64,000 nucleotides of DNA from Streptomyces niveus (GCF_002009175.1 NZ_CP018047.1:3410001-3474000), one strand, 5' to 3'. Shown: positions 11,574 through 21,279, numbered from the stretch's first letter. Notes: generated by a model from the sequence alone, not told the origin. Numbers and translations are program-made.

Positions 11574-11753
11574 ATGGGCTGGACGCACGACTACGGTGAC
11601 GCAGCACGCAACCGCCGCTCGGCCTCTGTGCCGATCACCCACGAGAGGGGCGGTCCGGAAGATCAGGGCCATGATCTCCGACTCGGTATTCCACTGATTC
11701 TCCGCCGAAGGGCCCGTTGGGTCTCGGCACGGCTGCGGCATCCACGCGGCTAG
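11574..11753 (+). CDS. Possible small basic protein
   Basis: A 59-codon frame beginning MGWTHDYGDAARNRRS and ending in an Arg-rich segment (ILRRRARWVSARLRHPRG). Third-position GC is moderate and there is no clear ribosome site, so it may be chance. It is listed because it is the most gene-like frame in the 560-base spacer between the hydrolase and the marP-like gene. No family recognised. Confidence 0.25.
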   Translation: MGWTHDYGDAARNRRSASVPITHERGGPEDQGHDLRLGIPLILRRRARWVSARLRHPRG

Positions 11754-11882
11754 GCACAGCGGGATCAGGATCAGGGGAAGCGAGAAGGAGTACCGGAACA
11801 AGCCGGAACGACGACCGGAACGAAGACCGGAACGACGCGGAAGTACTGGCGCACAGGACACAGAACACCGAAGGACAGAGCC

Positions 11883-11912
11883 GGGCCGGACCAGGATCTC
11901 CTGGCCCGGCCC
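11883..11912. terminator. Bidirectional hairpin downstream of the marP-like gene
   Basis: Thirteen-base arms (11883-11895 and 11900-11912) pair with a single A-C mismatch (G-T when read on the minus strand) around a 4-base loop. It lies about 80 bases past the minus-strand stop codon and could also stop rightward transcripts. Confidence 0.65.
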
Positions 11913-11989
11913 GTCCTCGTATCCGGTTTTCGCCCTGCCCGGTCCGCCCCGGCGCACAGTGCCGGGTGTCGGGCTCGGGTCTCGGTTCT

Positions 11990-13189
11990 CTACAGCGCGC
12001 ATCCCTGGCTGTCGACCTGCTGGTTGGCCGTGCGGCCCAGCTCGATGTCCTCGCGGATCTCGTCGGCCGTCAGGGCGTAACCGGTGTCGGGGTCGTCCAG
12101 CGACCTGGCGAAGATCACGCCGTACACCTTGCCGTCGGTGGTGAGCAGCGGGCCGCCGGAGTTGCCCTGCCGGACGGTCGCGAAGAGCGAGTAGACGTCG
12201 CGCCTGACCTCTCCGCGCCGGTAGATGTCCGGGCCGTTGGCGTTGATACGACCGCGGACACGGGCCGAGCGCACGTCGTACGCGCCGTTCTCCGGGAAGC
12301 CCGCGACGATCGCGCCGTCTCCGCTGACGGCGTCCTTGTCGGAGAACTGGAGCACCGGTGCGCGCAGGTCGGGCACGTCCAGGACGGCGATGTCCCGCTC
12401 CCAGTCGTAGAGGACGACCTTGGCGTCGTAGAGCCGGCCCTCGCCGCCTATCTGGACGGTGGGCTCGTCCACGCCTCCCACGACATGCGCGTTGGTCATG
12501 ACGCGGCGCTCGGCGAAGACGAAGCCGGTGCCTTCGAGGACCTTGCTGCAGCTCTGCGCCGTACCGACGACCTTGACGATGGAGCGCTGCGCGCGGGCCG
12601 CGACGGGGCTGCCGACGAGTGCCGGGTCCGGCGGGTCGACGGCGGTGATCGGCTCGTTGGCGAACGGGCTGAAGACCTGTGGGAAGCCGTTCTGCGCGAG
12701 GACGGAGGAGAAGCCCGTGAACCAGGTCGCCGCCTGACCAGGCATCACGCGCGAGACGCCGAGGAGGACCTTCGAGTTACGGACCTCCTTGCCGAGCGTC
12801 GGCAGCGACGTCCCGGCGAGGGCGGAGCCGATCAGCCAGGCGACCAGCAGCATGGCGACGACATTGACGAGTGCGCCGCCCGTCGCGTCCACGGCGCGCG
12901 CCGGTGACCAGGTGATGTAGCGGCGGAGCTTGTTGCCGAGGTGGGTGGTGAAAGCCTGTCCCACGGAGGCGCAGACGATCACGACGACGACGGCGACGAC
13001 CGTGGCCGTCGTCGTGACCTCGGCGTCCTCGGTGATCTGGTCCCAGAGCACCGGGAGCAGATAGACCGCGACGAGACCGCCGCCGAGGAAGCCGATCACC
13101 GACAGGATGCCCACGACGAAGCCCTGGCGGTAGCCCACGATCGCGAACCACACGGCGGCGAGCAGCAGCAGGATGTCCAGCACGTTCAC
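11990..13189 (-). CDS. MarP-type membrane serine protease with CvpA-like N-terminus
   Basis: A 399-residue protein. Residues 1-120 make four hydrophobic helices of the CvpA type; a trypsin-like protease follows, with the triad His in TNAHVV (about 231), Asp in RDIAVLDV (about 267) and Ser in GNSGGPL (about 346). The protease domain should lie outside the membrane. The mycobacterial relative MarP (Rv3671c) protects against acid stress through a peptidoglycan hydrolase; the Streptomyces role is inferred. A Cys pair near the two ends of the protease domain may form a disulphide as in MarP. The GTG start has GAGG nine bases upstream; a TTG two codons earlier is possible. Confidence 0.9.
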   Translation of the reverse strand: MNVLDILLLLAAVWFAIVGYRQGFVVGILSVIGFLGGGLVAVYLLPVLWDQITEDAEVTTTATVVAVVVVIVCASVGQAFTTHLGNKLRRYITWSPARAVDATGGALVNVVAMLLVAWLIGSALAGTSLPTLGKEVRNSKVLLGVSRVMPGQAATWFTGFSSVLAQNGFPQVFSPFANEPITAVDPPDPALVGSPVAARAQRSIVKVVGTAQSCSKVLEGTGFVFAERRVMTNAHVVGGVDEPTVQIGGEGRLYDAKVVLYDWERDIAVLDVPDLRAPVLQFSDKDAVSGDGAIVAGFPENGAYDVRSARVRGRINANGPDIYRRGEVRRDVYSLFATVRQGNSGGPLLTTDGKVYGVIFARSLDDPDTGYALTADEIREDIELGRTANQQVDSQGCAL

Positions 13190-13315
13190 CGTCAATAGCC
13201 TCGCTAGCCTCGCTGATGCGTCTCCCGTCGCCCCGTCGGGTGGGGGTCCGGACCTGCGGCGGAATCGCTGTCGGGCGCCGTGTCACCGGGCCGCGACAGC
13301 CATTGGGCAAGCCTG

Positions 13316-13987
13316 TCATGAGCGCCGGTCGAGCGGGACCTCCTTCGTGCGGTCCCACGGACGCTCCCAGCCCGAGAAGTGCAGAATGCGGTCGATCACC
13401 CCGGCTGTGAAGCCCCAGACGAGCGCCGAGGCGACCGTGAACGCGGGGCTGTGGACCCCGCTGGGGTGCGTGGCCGTCACACGGTTGGCCGGGTCCGTGA
13501 GATCCGCCACGGGCACGGCGAAGACGCGGGCGGTCTCCGCGAGATCGACAGCGCCGACCGGGGTGGGGGTGTGCCACCAGCCGAGCACCGGGGTCACCAC
13601 GAACTCGCTCACCGGGATGTACAGCTTGGGCAGCACGCCGAAGACCTGGACACCGGTGGGGTCGAGCCCGGTCTCTTCTTCGGCCTCCCGCAGCGCGGCG
13701 CGCAGCGGTCCGGTCGTCGCCGGATCGCCGTCCTCGGGGTCGAGGGCGCCGCCGGGGAAGGAAGCCTGCCCGGCGTGCGAGCGCAGGGTGCTGGCCCGCT
13801 CCATCAGCAGCAGCTCCGGGCCGCGGGCGCCCTCACCGAAGAGGATGAGGACGGCGGACTGGCGTCCGAAGCCGTTCTTGGGCGGCAGGAAGCGGCTCAG
13901 CTGCTCGGGCGCCACGGTCCGCGTGGCGCGCACCACCGGGCCCAGCCATTCGGGCAGGCCCTCGGTGGTGACGGGGATGTCGGTCAC
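13316..13987 (-). CDS. NUDIX hydrolase of the CoA pyrophosphatase type
   Basis: A 223-residue enzyme with an extended NUDIX box: FPGGALDPED, then LREAEEETGLD. The spacing insertion before the RE-EE helix and the LLLMERASTLRSHAGQ segment match the NudL/CoAse subfamily that splits coenzyme A or related dinucleotides. The GTG start gives the usual N-terminus before the domain; in-frame upstream starts toward 14100 would add a low-complexity leader and lack good ribosome sites. It lies between marP-like and nth genes on the same strand, as in mycobacteria, where the three are neighbours. Confidence 0.86.
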   Translation of the reverse strand: MTDIPVTTEGLPEWLGPVVRATRTVAPEQLSRFLPPKNGFGRQSAVLILFGEGARGPELLLMERASTLRSHAGQASFPGGALDPEDGDPATTGPLRAALREAEEETGLDPTGVQVFGVLPKLYIPVSEFVVTPVLGWWHTPTPVGAVDLAETARVFAVPVADLTDPANRVTATHPSGVHSPAFTVASALVWGFTAGVIDRILHFSGWERPWDRTKEVPLDRRS

Positions 13988-14255
13988 GGCTCTGTCGTGG
14001 ATTCGAGTGGCCTTGTCGTGGATTCGTTCGGCGCGTGGCCGTTCGGCGCGTGACATCGGTGTGGTGCGGGTGGTGCGTGCGTCATCTGTGTCAGCTCGTG
14101 TCATCGGCAACCCCCGACGTACAACGCCGGCTGTCCCCCGGATCGTTCCAGCCGCATGCGCCGCAGCCCTTCCTCTCCAGCTCGCCCGCTCCCGTGGCCC
14201 GCCGTTCTGCCCGGTGATACGGCTCCGGCCCGCCGTGTGCTCACCGCGCGGGCGC

Positions 14256-15230
14256 TCATTCGGCCCCGGCGGGTGTGCCGAGGGGCGGTGCCGGCTTGCC
14301 CGGGTAGTCCGGGGGCGGGGAGAGGCGCTGACCCGGATAGCCGCCCATCTCGTACTTGAGCAGCTTCCTGGCCTTCTCCGGGTCGGTCTCGCCCTCTCCG
14401 TAGGAGGGGCAGAGGTGCGCGATGGGGCAGGCGCCGCAGGCCGGTTTACGGGAGTGGCAGACCCGCCGTCCGTGGAAGATGATCCGGTGGGAGAGCATCG
14501 TCCACTCGCTCTTGGGGAAGATCGCGGCGATCTCCGCCTCGACCTTCTCCGGGTCCTCCTGGTCGGTCCACTTCCAGCGGCGCACGAGCCGGCCGAAGTG
14601 GGTGTCGACAGTGAGGCCGGGGACACCGAACGCGTTGCCCAACACGACATTGGCCGTCTTGCGGCCGACGCCGGGCAGCGTCACGAGGTCCTTGAGCGTG
14701 CCGGGCACCTCGCCGTCGTAACGGTCGCGGAGCGCCGTCGACAGCCCTATGAGGGACCTCGCCTTGGCACGGAAGAATCCCGTGGGCCGGATGACCTGCT
14801 CCAGCTCCTCGGGCACGGCGGCGGCCATGTCCTCCGGCGTCGGGTACTTCGCGAAGAGCGCGGGCGTCGTCTGGTTGACGCGCAGGTCCGTCGTCTGGGC
14901 GGACAGGACCGTGGCGACGAGCAGCTCGAAGGGGTCGCGGAAGTCCAGCTCCGGGTGGGCGTACGGATAGACGTCGGCCAGCTCGCGGTTTATCCGGCGG
15001 GCGCGACGGACCATCGCCAGACGGGACTCCGGCTTGGCGGTCTTGGGCCGTTTGGCGCCCGTGGACTTGGTCGCGGACCCGGCTGCCGGCCCGGCGTCGG
15101 CCGGCTTACCGCCCGCGGGCTTGGCGCTTGCGGCCTTCGCGCCCGCGGGCTTCGCGCTTGCGCCTTTTGCGGCTTTGTTCGACTTCGCGGAAGGCTGTTC
15201 GCCCACAGCGGAATTCTGCTTCGGTGACAC
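14256..15230 (-). CDS. nth: Endonuclease III (DNA glycosylase/AP lyase)
   Basis: A base-excision repair enzyme that removes oxidised pyrimidines and cuts the abasic site. The helix-hairpin-helix LPGVGRKTA carries the catalytic lysine, VDTH the catalytic aspartate, and the C-terminus has the four cysteines of the 4Fe-4S loop in [17 protein letters not shown]. About 75 residues of Ala/Lys/Pro-rich sequence precede the domain and look disordered; E. coli Nth lacks this. I chose GTG with GGAG eight bases upstream (324 residues); GTG at 15275 would add 15 residues. It is divergent from crp across about 290 bases. Confidence 0.95.
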   Translation of the reverse strand: MSPKQNSAVGEQPSAKSNKAAKGASAKPAGAKAASAKPAGGKPADAGPAAGSATKSTGAKRPKTAKPESRLAMVRRARRINRELADVYPYAHPELDFRDPFELLVATVLSAQTTDLRVNQTTPALFAKYPTPEDMAAAVPEELEQVIRPTGFFRAKARSLIGLSTALRDRYDGEVPGTLKDLVTLPGVGRKTANVVLGNAFGVPGLTVDTHFGRLVRRWKWTDQEDPEKVEAEIAAIFPKSEWTMLSHRIIFHGRRVCHSRKPACGACPIAHLCPSYGEGETDPEKARKLLKYEMGGYPGQRLSPPPDYPGKPAPPLGTPAGAE

Positions 15231-15519
15231 TCTTCCAGCTCCCTTGGGCTGCCCTCTCACCGGCGAGTTGGACACCCGGCCAGCCTAGAGCCCGGCACTG
15301 ACATCCGCCCCGGCCCCGGCCGATCACCACCCGAATCGGGCCCCGGGGCACGGTCCGGGCCCGCTGTACGTCAAACTTGTGACTGATCGCACGTTTTCGA
15401 CAATGGGCGCCCGGTACGGAGACAGAGTCGCCGCCGGCCCGAGCCACCCGTGAACACGCAGCACGTCCGGCATCATGGTGACCGAAGGTCCCCTGAGCAG
15501 GTCGACAAGGAGAGAATTC

Positions 15520-16194
15520 GTGGACGACGTTCTACGACGCGCCCCGCTCTTCGCGGCGCTCGACGACGAGCAGGCCGCGGAGCTCCGCGCCTCGATGAGT
15601 GAGACGACGCTCGCCCGCGGCGACGCGCTGTTCCACGAAGGCGACCCCGGCGACCGCCTCTATGTGGTCACCGAGGGCAAGGTCAAGCTGCACCGCACGT
15701 CCCCCGACGGGCGGGAGAACATGCTGGCCGTCCTCGGCCCCGGCGAACTGATCGGCGAGCTGTCGCTCTTCGACCCGGGCCCGCGCACCGCCACCGCGAG
15801 CGCGCTCACCGAGGTCAAGCTCCTCGGTCTCGGCCACGGCGACCTCCAGCCCTGGCTGAACGCCCGCCCCGAGGTGGCCACCGCCCTGCTGCGCGCCGTC
15901 GCCCGGCGTCTGCGCAAGACGAACGACCAGATGTCCGACCTGGTCTTCTCCGACGTGCCGGGCCGTGTCGCCCGTGCGCTCCTCGATCTGTCGCGCCGCT
16001 TCGGCGTGCAGTCGGAGGAAGGCATCCACGTCGTCCACGACCTGACGCAGGAGGAGCTGGCCCAGCTGGTCGGCGCGTCCCGCGAGACGGTCAACAAGGC
16101 GCTCGCCGACTTCGCCCAGCGCGGCTGGCTGCGCCTGGAGGCCCGCGCGGTGATCCTGCTGGACGTCGAGCGCCTCGCGAAGCGCTCGCGCTGA
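15520..16194 (+). CDS. crp: Crp-family transcription regulator
   Basis: A 224-residue regulator, the length expected for Streptomyces Crp. The cyclic-nucleotide-binding domain fills residues 10-120, with the phosphate-binding GELIGELSLFD segment; the C-terminal winged helix has QEELAQLVGASRETVNKAL as recognition helix region. The GTG start is preceded by AAGGAGAG. In S. coelicolor this protein governs germination and antibiotic output with cAMP (known for the family member). It is transcribed away from nth and closed by a strong hairpin. Confidence 0.95.
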   Translation: MDDVLRRAPLFAALDDEQAAELRASMSETTLARGDALFHEGDPGDRLYVVTEGKVKLHRTSPDGRENMLAVLGPGELIGELSLFDPGPRTATASALTEVKLLGLGHGDLQPWLNARPEVATALLRAVARRLRKTNDQMSDLVFSDVPGRVARALLDLSRRFGVQSEEGIHVVHDLTQEELAQLVGASRETVNKALADFAQRGWLRLEARAVILLDVERLAKRSR

Positions 16195-16207
16195 CCCGTA
16201 CGGCCGT

Positions 16208-16235
16208 CGGGCGGGCCGCGTGTGCGGCCCGCCCG
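16208..16235. terminator. Hairpin after crp
   Basis: Two perfect 12-base GC arms (16208-16219 and 16224-16235) around gtgt, 14 bases past the crp stop codon. It lies between convergent genes and may serve both. Confidence 0.8.
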
Positions 16236-16358
16236 CCGTTCGGCCTCGTCCGACGCCCGGCCTCGTCCGACGCCCTGGCCCGTCCGGAACTCCGGTCCGC
16301 CCGGCGCTTGACGCGCCCTCTTGAGGACGGTGTCGGTTCGCTCGGGGCGAACCGGCCG

Positions 16359-17204
16359 CTACGCCCCGGAGATCAGCCCGTGCTCCCGCAGGTACTCCAG
16401 CTGCGCGCGCACCGAGAGTTCCGCCGCCGGCCACAGGGACCGGTCGACGCCGCTGCCTCCGTACACATGTGCCACGATCTCCGCCGGGGAGCGGAAGCCG
16501 TTCTCCACCGCCGTCTCCACCTGCGCGAGGCGGCTGGCCCGGTGCGCGAGGTAGTACTCCACCGCCCCCTGGGCGTCCTCCAGTACGGGCCCGTGCCCCG
16601 GCAGCACCGTGTGAACGCCGTCGTCGACGGTCAGCGAGCGCAGCCGCCGCAGCGAGTCGACGTAGTCGCCGAGCCTGCCGTCCGGGTGGGCCACCATCGT
16701 CGTACCGCGGCCGAGGATCGTGTCGCCCGTCAGCACCGCGCGGTCGGCCGGCAGATGGAAGCAGAGCGAGTCCGATGTGTGCCCGGGGGTCGCCACGACG
16801 CGCAGCTCCAGCCCGCCCTCCGTGACGACGTCACCGGCCGCCAGCCCCTCGTCGCCGAGGCGCAGGGCCGGGTCCAGGGCCCGTACGGACGTACGCGTCA
16901 GCTCTGCGAAGCGCGCCGCGCCCTCCGCGTGGTCCGCGTGTCCGTGGGTGAGGAGGGTCAGGGCGACGCGCTTGCCCGCCCGCTCCGCTGTGGCGACGAC
17001 CTCCTGAAGATGCGCCTCGTCGAGCGGACCGGGGTCGATCACGACGGCGAGCGCCGAGTCCGGCTCGGAGACGATCCAGGTGTTCGTGCCGTCCAGGGTC
17101 ATCGCGGACGGGTTGGGCGCGAGCACGTTGACCGCGCGGGCCGTCGCGGCGCCCGAGAGGACGCCTCCGCGCGGCTGGCCCGGCAGGGCGGCTGCGTCGG
17201 TCAT
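16359..17204 (-). CDS. Metallo-beta-lactamase-fold hydrolase (LACTB2/glyoxalase II-like)
   Basis: A 281-residue enzyme with the zinc motif THGHADHAEG (HxHxDH) near residue 85, further ligands in TPGHTSDS and LTGDTILG, and a C-terminal helical region ending in a winged-helix-like segment, as in LACTB2-type ribonucleases. The substrate is not determined by the sequence. Its ATG overlaps the stop of the NUDIX gene upstream (ATGA), so both come from one transcript. The mycobacterial gene in the same place is Rv3677c. Confidence 0.88.
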   Translation of the reverse strand: MTDAAALPGQPRGGVLSGAATARAVNVLAPNPSAMTLDGTNTWIVSEPDSALAVVIDPGPLDEAHLQEVVATAERAGKRVALTLLTHGHADHAEGAARFAELTRTSVRALDPALRLGDEGLAAGDVVTEGGLELRVVATPGHTSDSLCFHLPADRAVLTGDTILGRGTTMVAHPDGRLGDYVDSLRRLRSLTVDDGVHTVLPGHGPVLEDAQGAVEYYLAHRASRLAQVETAVENGFRSPAEIVAHVYGGSGVDRSLWPAAELSVRAQLEYLREHGLISGA

Positions 17205-18091
17205 CGGTCGCCACCACCCAGCGGTACGCGCAGTGGCACGCGCTTGGTGAACTCCTCCTGGCCCGGCCAGGCGAGAACCACCTCGTCGCCCTCCACCCTC
17301 GGCTTCGCCAGCACGGGCGCGAGATCCCGCCCGGCGGCCGCTTCGAGCGCCTCGGCCGCGGAGCTGTACGGCTGGAGCTGACGCAGGGTCGCGACGGTCG
17401 GCGGCATCATCAGCAGCTCGCCCTTGTCGTATCCGAGTGCCGCGTCGGCGGGCCGGATCCACACCGTCCGGTCGGCCTCTGTAGAAGCGTTGCGCGTACG
17501 CTGCCCGGCCGGCAGCGCGGCGACGAAGAACCAGGTGTCGTACCGCTTCGGCTCGAACTCGGGCGTGATCCACCGGGTCCACGCCGCCAGCAGATCGCTG
17601 CGCAGCGTCAGCCCGCGCCGGTCCAGGAACTCCGCGAAGGACAGCTCACGGTCGACGAGAGCCGCACGGTCCGCCTCCCAGTCGTCCCCCGTGGTGTCGC
17701 CGACGACGGTCCCGGCCGTCTCCCCCGCCAGCAGGACCCCGGCCTCCTCGTACGTCTCGCGCACCGCCGCGCAGACGATGGCCTGCGCGGACGCCGCGTC
17801 GACGCCGAGCCGCCCCGCCCACACGTCCCGCCCCGGCCCGGCCCAGCGGACGAGCCGGTCGTCGTCGCGCGGGTCGACGCCACCGCCCGGATACGCGTAC
17901 GCACCTCCGGCGAAGGCCATGGAGGTGCGTCGGCGCAGCATGTGTACGGAGGGGCCGAAGGATTTGTCGTCGGCATCGCGCAGCAGCATCACGGTCGCGG
18001 CCCGCCGTGCGGGGGCCACGCTGAGCTCGCCCCGGGCGAGCGCCCGGATGCGGCCGGACCACTCGGGCGGGAACCACTGACCATTGGACAT
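17201..18091 (-). CDS. NUDIX hydrolase (NUDT19-like)
   Basis: A 296-residue protein. It has the split NUDIX signature AYPGGGVDPRDD followed by ETYEEAGVLL after a roughly 30-residue insertion, which is characteristic of the NUDT19-like branch. The second half continues with TRWITPEFEPKRYDTWFF, another hallmark of that branch. Likely cuts a nucleoside diphosphate derivative such as acyl-CoA; this is inferred from the branch. The last 4 bases overlap the metallo-beta-lactamase gene. Confidence 0.86.
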   Translation of the reverse strand: MSNGQWFPPEWSGRIRALARGELSVAPARRAATVMLLRDADDKSFGPSVHMLRRRTSMAFAGGAYAYPGGGVDPRDDDRLVRWAGPGRDVWAGRLGVDAASAQAIVCAAVRETYEEAGVLLAGETAGTVVGDTTGDDWEADRAALVDRELSFAEFLDRRGLTLRSDLLAAWTRWITPEFEPKRYDTWFFVAALPAGQRTRNASTEADRTVWIRPADAALGYDKGELLMMPPTVATLRQLQPYSSAAEALEAAAGRDLAPVLAKPRVEGDEVVLAWPGQEEFTKRVPLRVPLGGGDR

Positions 18092-18242
18092 GCCGGGATG
18101 CTACGGGCTTCCCCGGCGATGTTCGAGAGCCACTTCCCGGGGTCCGGGGACCCCGGGAGCGACAGCGGCCCGAGGGCAGCCCGACGACGGCGCGAAGAGA
18201 ACTCCGCGCCGCCCCTCGCGCGATCCGGCTGGTCCCTGACCG

Positions 18243-18713
18243 TCAGTCCGCGACCAGCTCGACCTGGATCTCGATCTCGACCGGGGCGTCCAGCGGCAGG
18301 ACGGCGACACCGACCGCGCTGCGCGCGTGCACGCCCTTGTCGCCGAAGACCTTGCCGAACAGCTCGCTCGCACCGTTGAGGACGCCGGGCTGGCCCGTGA
18401 AGTCCGAGGCGGAGGCGACGAATCCCGTGACCTTGACGACGCGTGCGACGCGGTCCAGGTCGCCGGCGACGGACTTCACGGCGGCCAGCGCGTTCAGCGC
18501 GCAGATCCGGGCGAGGTCCTTGGCCTCCTCGGGCGTCACCTCGGCGCCGACCTTGCCGGTCACCGGAAGCTTGCCCTCCACCATCGGGAGCTGCCCCGCC
18601 GTGTAGACGTACACGCCGGACCGCACGGCCGGCTGGTACGCCGCGAGCGGCGGTACGACCTGCGGAACCGTCAGCCCCAGTTCGGCGAGGGCCGCCTCGA
18701 CCGCGCCGCTCAT
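18243..18713 (-). CDS. RidA/YjgF-family protein
   Basis: A 156-residue member of the RidA superfamily. The segment VYTAGQLPMVEGKLPVTGKV and the C-terminal RSAVGVAVLPLDAPVEIEIQ match the family; most RidA proteins are trimers that hydrolyse reactive enamine/imine intermediates. This one belongs to the longer branch with an N-terminal helix (AALAELGL), in which the catalytic arginine is not always kept. Its start overlaps the stop of the DUF4177 gene by 4 bases (ATGA). Confidence 0.88.
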   Translation of the reverse strand: MSGAVEAALAELGLTVPQVVPPLAAYQPAVRSGVYVYTAGQLPMVEGKLPVTGKVGAEVTPEEAKDLARICALNALAAVKSVAGDLDRVARVVKVTGFVASASDFTGQPGVLNGASELFGKVFGDKGVHARSAVGVAVLPLDAPVEIEIQVELVAD

Positions 18714-18871
18714 GCGGACTTCTCTCGCTTCAGATAGGCCACCAGCTGCTCGGGGTTGTTCGGACCCGGAATGACCTGGACGAGCTCCCAGCCGTCCTCG
18801 CCCCAGGTGTCCAGAATCTGCTTCGTCGCGTGCACGAGAAGAGGCACCGTCGCGTATTCCCACTTCGTCAT
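18710..18871 (-). CDS. DUF4177 small protein
   Basis: A 53-residue protein starting MTKWEYATVPLLVHATKQIL and ending in LKREKSA. The pattern WEYATVPL..(W)GEDGWELVQV is typical of DUF4177, a small alpha-beta fold of unknown function. It is the first gene of a two-gene unit with the RidA gene, and is divergent from the first Get3-like ATPase with about 95 bases between them. The same pairing occurs in mycobacteria (Rv3678A-Rv3678c, from memory). Confidence 0.85.
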   Translation of the reverse strand: MTKWEYATVPLLVHATKQILDTWGEDGWELVQVIPGPNNPEQLVAYLKREKSA

Positions 18872-18965
18872 GGGCCGACTGTATCGGCACCGCGCGGGGA
18901 CCTCGTACGGAGCCCGTGGACGGCCTCGTGCGTAGCCCGCGGTCCGACTGGTTAGGCTCGAATGT

Positions 18966-19925
18966 GTGAGCAGGCTCCAGGTCGTCAGCGGCAAGGGGGG
19001 CACCGGTAAGACGACGGTCGCCGCCGCCCTCGCGCTCGCCCTCGCGACGGAGGGCAAACGCACCCTCCTTGTAGAGGTCGAGGGCAGACAGGGCATCGCA
19101 CAGCTCTTCGAAACGGAGGCGCTTCCTTACGAAGAACGGAAGATCGCCGTCGCTGCGGGCGGTGGCGAGGTGTACGCATTGGCCATCGACGCCGAGCGCG
19201 CGCTCCTCGACTATCTCCAGATGTTCTACAAGCTCGGCAGCGCGGGCCGCGCCCTCAAGAAGATCGGCGCCATCGACTTCGCCACCACCATCGCGCCGGG
19301 CGTCCGGGACGTGCTGCTGACGGGCAAGGCGTGTGAAGCCGTACGCCGCCGCGACAAGCGGGGCCGGTTCACCTACGACCACGTCGTGATGGACGCCCCG
19401 CCCACCGGCCGCATCACCCGCTTCCTGAACGTGAACGACGAGGTGGCCGGCCTCGCGAAAATAGGGCCGATATACAACCAGGCCCAGGCCGTGATGCGGG
19501 TGCTCAAGTCGCCCGGGACCGCCGTGCATCTGGTGACCCTCCTAGAGGAGATGCCCGTCCAGGAGACCGCCGACGGCGTCGGCGAGCTGCGCGGCGCCGA
19601 ACTGCCCGTCGGCAAGGTGATCGTGAACATGGTGCGCCCGCACGTCCTCGACGAGGAGGCCGTCAACGGCGTTGCGGGCGACCGCCGCAAGGAGGTCACC
19701 AAGGCGCTCGCGGCGGCCGGGGTCGGGGCGCCCACGAAGCTCGTGGGACCGCTCCTGGAGCAGGCCGCCGAGCACGCCCAGCGCGTGGAGCTGGAGCGCG
19801 AACAGCGAGCCGTCCTGGCACGGCTCGGGCTGCCCACGTACGAACTCCCCCTGATCGGTGAGGGGATGGACCTCGCCGGTCTGTACCGCCTGGCGGGGGA
19901 GCTACGGAATCTTGGGGAGGTCTGA
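18966..19925 (+). CDS. Get3/ArsA-like ATPase, first of a pair
   Basis: A 319-residue ATPase with an N-terminal deviant Walker A, SGKGGTGKTT (residues 8-17), and a VVMDAPPTG switch motif near 145. It lacks the cysteines used for arsenite binding in ArsA. It is followed at once by a second ATPase (TGATG overlap), a heterodimer arrangement known in mycobacteria as Rv3679-Rv3680 (BagAB). The GTG start has no ribosome site and a possible -10 box (taggct) about 9 bases upstream, so the mRNA may be leaderless; this is inference. Confidence 0.88.
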   Translation: MSRLQVVSGKGGTGKTTVAAALALALATEGKRTLLVEVEGRQGIAQLFETEALPYEERKIAVAAGGGEVYALAIDAERALLDYLQMFYKLGSAGRALKKIGAIDFATTIAPGVRDVLLTGKACEAVRRRDKRGRFTYDHVVMDAPPTGRITRFLNVNDEVAGLAKIGPIYNQAQAVMRVLKSPGTAVHLVTLLEEMPVQETADGVGELRGAELPVGKVIVNMVRPHVLDEEAVNGVAGDRRKEVTKALAAAGVGAPTKLVGPLLEQAAEHAQRVELEREQRAVLARLGLPTYELPLIGEGMDLAGLYRLAGELRNLGEV

Positions 19926-21238
19926 TGACTCTGGACCCGGCAGTGGCCCCGCTCGAAGTCGATCCGCTGCTCGACGACCCGCAGACGCGCATCATCGTGT
20001 GCTGCGGCTCCGGCGGCGTGGGCAAGACGACGACGGCGGCGGCTCTCGGCGTACGGGCCGCGGAGCGCGGCCGCAAGGTGGTCGTGCTGACCATCGACCC
20101 GGCCCGCCGGCTCGCCCAGTCCATGGGCATCGACTCGCTCGACAACACCCCGCGGCAGGTCAAGGGCATCGAGGGAAGCGGTGAACTGCACGCGATGATG
20201 CTCGACATGAAGCGGACCTTCGACGAGATCGTCGAGGCGCACGCCGACCCGGACCGGGCCCGCGCCATCCTGGAGAACCCCTTCTACCAGTCCCTGTCGG
20301 CCGGTTTCGCGGGCACACAGGAGTACATGGCGATGGAGAAGCTGGGGCAGTTGCGGGCTCGCGACGAGTGGGACCTGATCGTCGTCGACACCCCGCCCTC
20401 GCGCTCCGCGCTGGACTTCCTGGACGCGCCGAAGCGGCTCGGCTCGTTCCTGGACGGGAAGTTCATCCGGCTGCTGATGGCTCCGGCGAAGATGGGCGGC
20501 CGGGCCGGCATGAAGTTCCTGAACGTCGGGATGTCGATGATGACCGGCACCCTCGGGAAGCTGCTCGGCGGCCAATTCCTGCGCGACGTGCAGACGTTCG
20601 TGGCGGCGATGGACACGATGTTCGGCGGTTTCCGTACGCGCGCCGACGCGACGTACCGACTGCTCCAGGCGCCCGGCACCGCGTTCCTCGTGGTCGCCGC
20701 GCCGGAGCGGGACGCGCTGCGCGAGGCGGCGTACTTCGTGGAACGGCTGGCCGCGGAGGGGATGCCGCTCGCCGGTCTCGTCCTCAACCGGGTGCACGGC
20801 AGCGGCGCCGCGCGGCTGTCGGCGGAGCGGGCGCGGGCCGCCGCGGAAAATCTTGAAGAGGGTCGCATTGTGGATCAGGGCCGCGGGAAGGATGGAGTTC
20901 GTGAGGCCGCCGCCCCCGCGGGCTCATCTCCCGACGCCCCCCAAGCCCCAGATGCATCCCGTACGCCCGAGCCGCACGAGGAATCGCAGACGTCCGACCC
21001 CCCGAATTCCGAACCGCCGTCGGTCAATCAGCTGACGGCCGGTCTGCTGCGCCTGCACGCGGAACGTATGCAGGTGCTCAAGCGTGAGCAGCGCACGCGT
21101 GACCGCTTCACCGCGCTCCACCCCGAGGTGCCCGTGGCCGAGGTCGCGGCCCTGCCCGGCGATGTGCACGACCTCGCCGGGCTCCGGACCATCGGCGTCC
21201 GCCTCGCGGGCGAGGACCCGGTGCCCGGGACCCCGTAG
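19925..21238 (+). CDS. Get3/ArsA-like ATPase, second of a pair
   Basis: A 437-residue ATPase. Walker A is CGSGGVGKTT and VVDTPPSR provides the switch II region; the segment ENPFYQSLSAGFAGTQEYMAM is typical of the actinobacterial Get3-like family. Between residues about 325 and 365 lies a Pro/Glu/Ser-rich linker that the first ATPase lacks, followed by a helical C-terminus. It probably forms a complex with its partner, given the one-base start-stop overlap. The gene precedes wblA, which is convergent. Confidence 0.88.
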   Translation: MTLDPAVAPLEVDPLLDDPQTRIIVCCGSGGVGKTTTAAALGVRAAERGRKVVVLTIDPARRLAQSMGIDSLDNTPRQVKGIEGSGELHAMMLDMKRTFDEIVEAHADPDRARAILENPFYQSLSAGFAGTQEYMAMEKLGQLRARDEWDLIVVDTPPSRSALDFLDAPKRLGSFLDGKFIRLLMAPAKMGGRAGMKFLNVGMSMMTGTLGKLLGGQFLRDVQTFVAAMDTMFGGFRTRADATYRLLQAPGTAFLVVAAPERDALREAAYFVERLAAEGMPLAGLVLNRVHGSGAARLSAERARAAAENLEEGRIVDQGRGKDGVREAAAPAGSSPDAPQAPDASRTPEPHEESQTSDPPNSEPPSVNQLTAGLLRLHAERMQVLKREQRTRDRFTALHPEVPVAEVAALPGDVHDLAGLRTIGVRLAGEDPVPGTP

Positions 21239-21279
21239 CCGACGGTGTGTTGGCCAACGGCATGTTGACCTGACCGACG

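Larger units (their letters stand above)
11429..11989. other. Spacer between epoxide-hydrolase-like and marP-like genes
   Basis: About 560 bases between convergent genes. It holds the doubtful 59-codon frame, four short direct repeats starting ccggaac at 11793, 11803, 11815 and 11827 (the last three spaced 12 bases apart), and a hairpin near the right end. No RNA gene or other convincing coding region was seen. Confidence 0.6.
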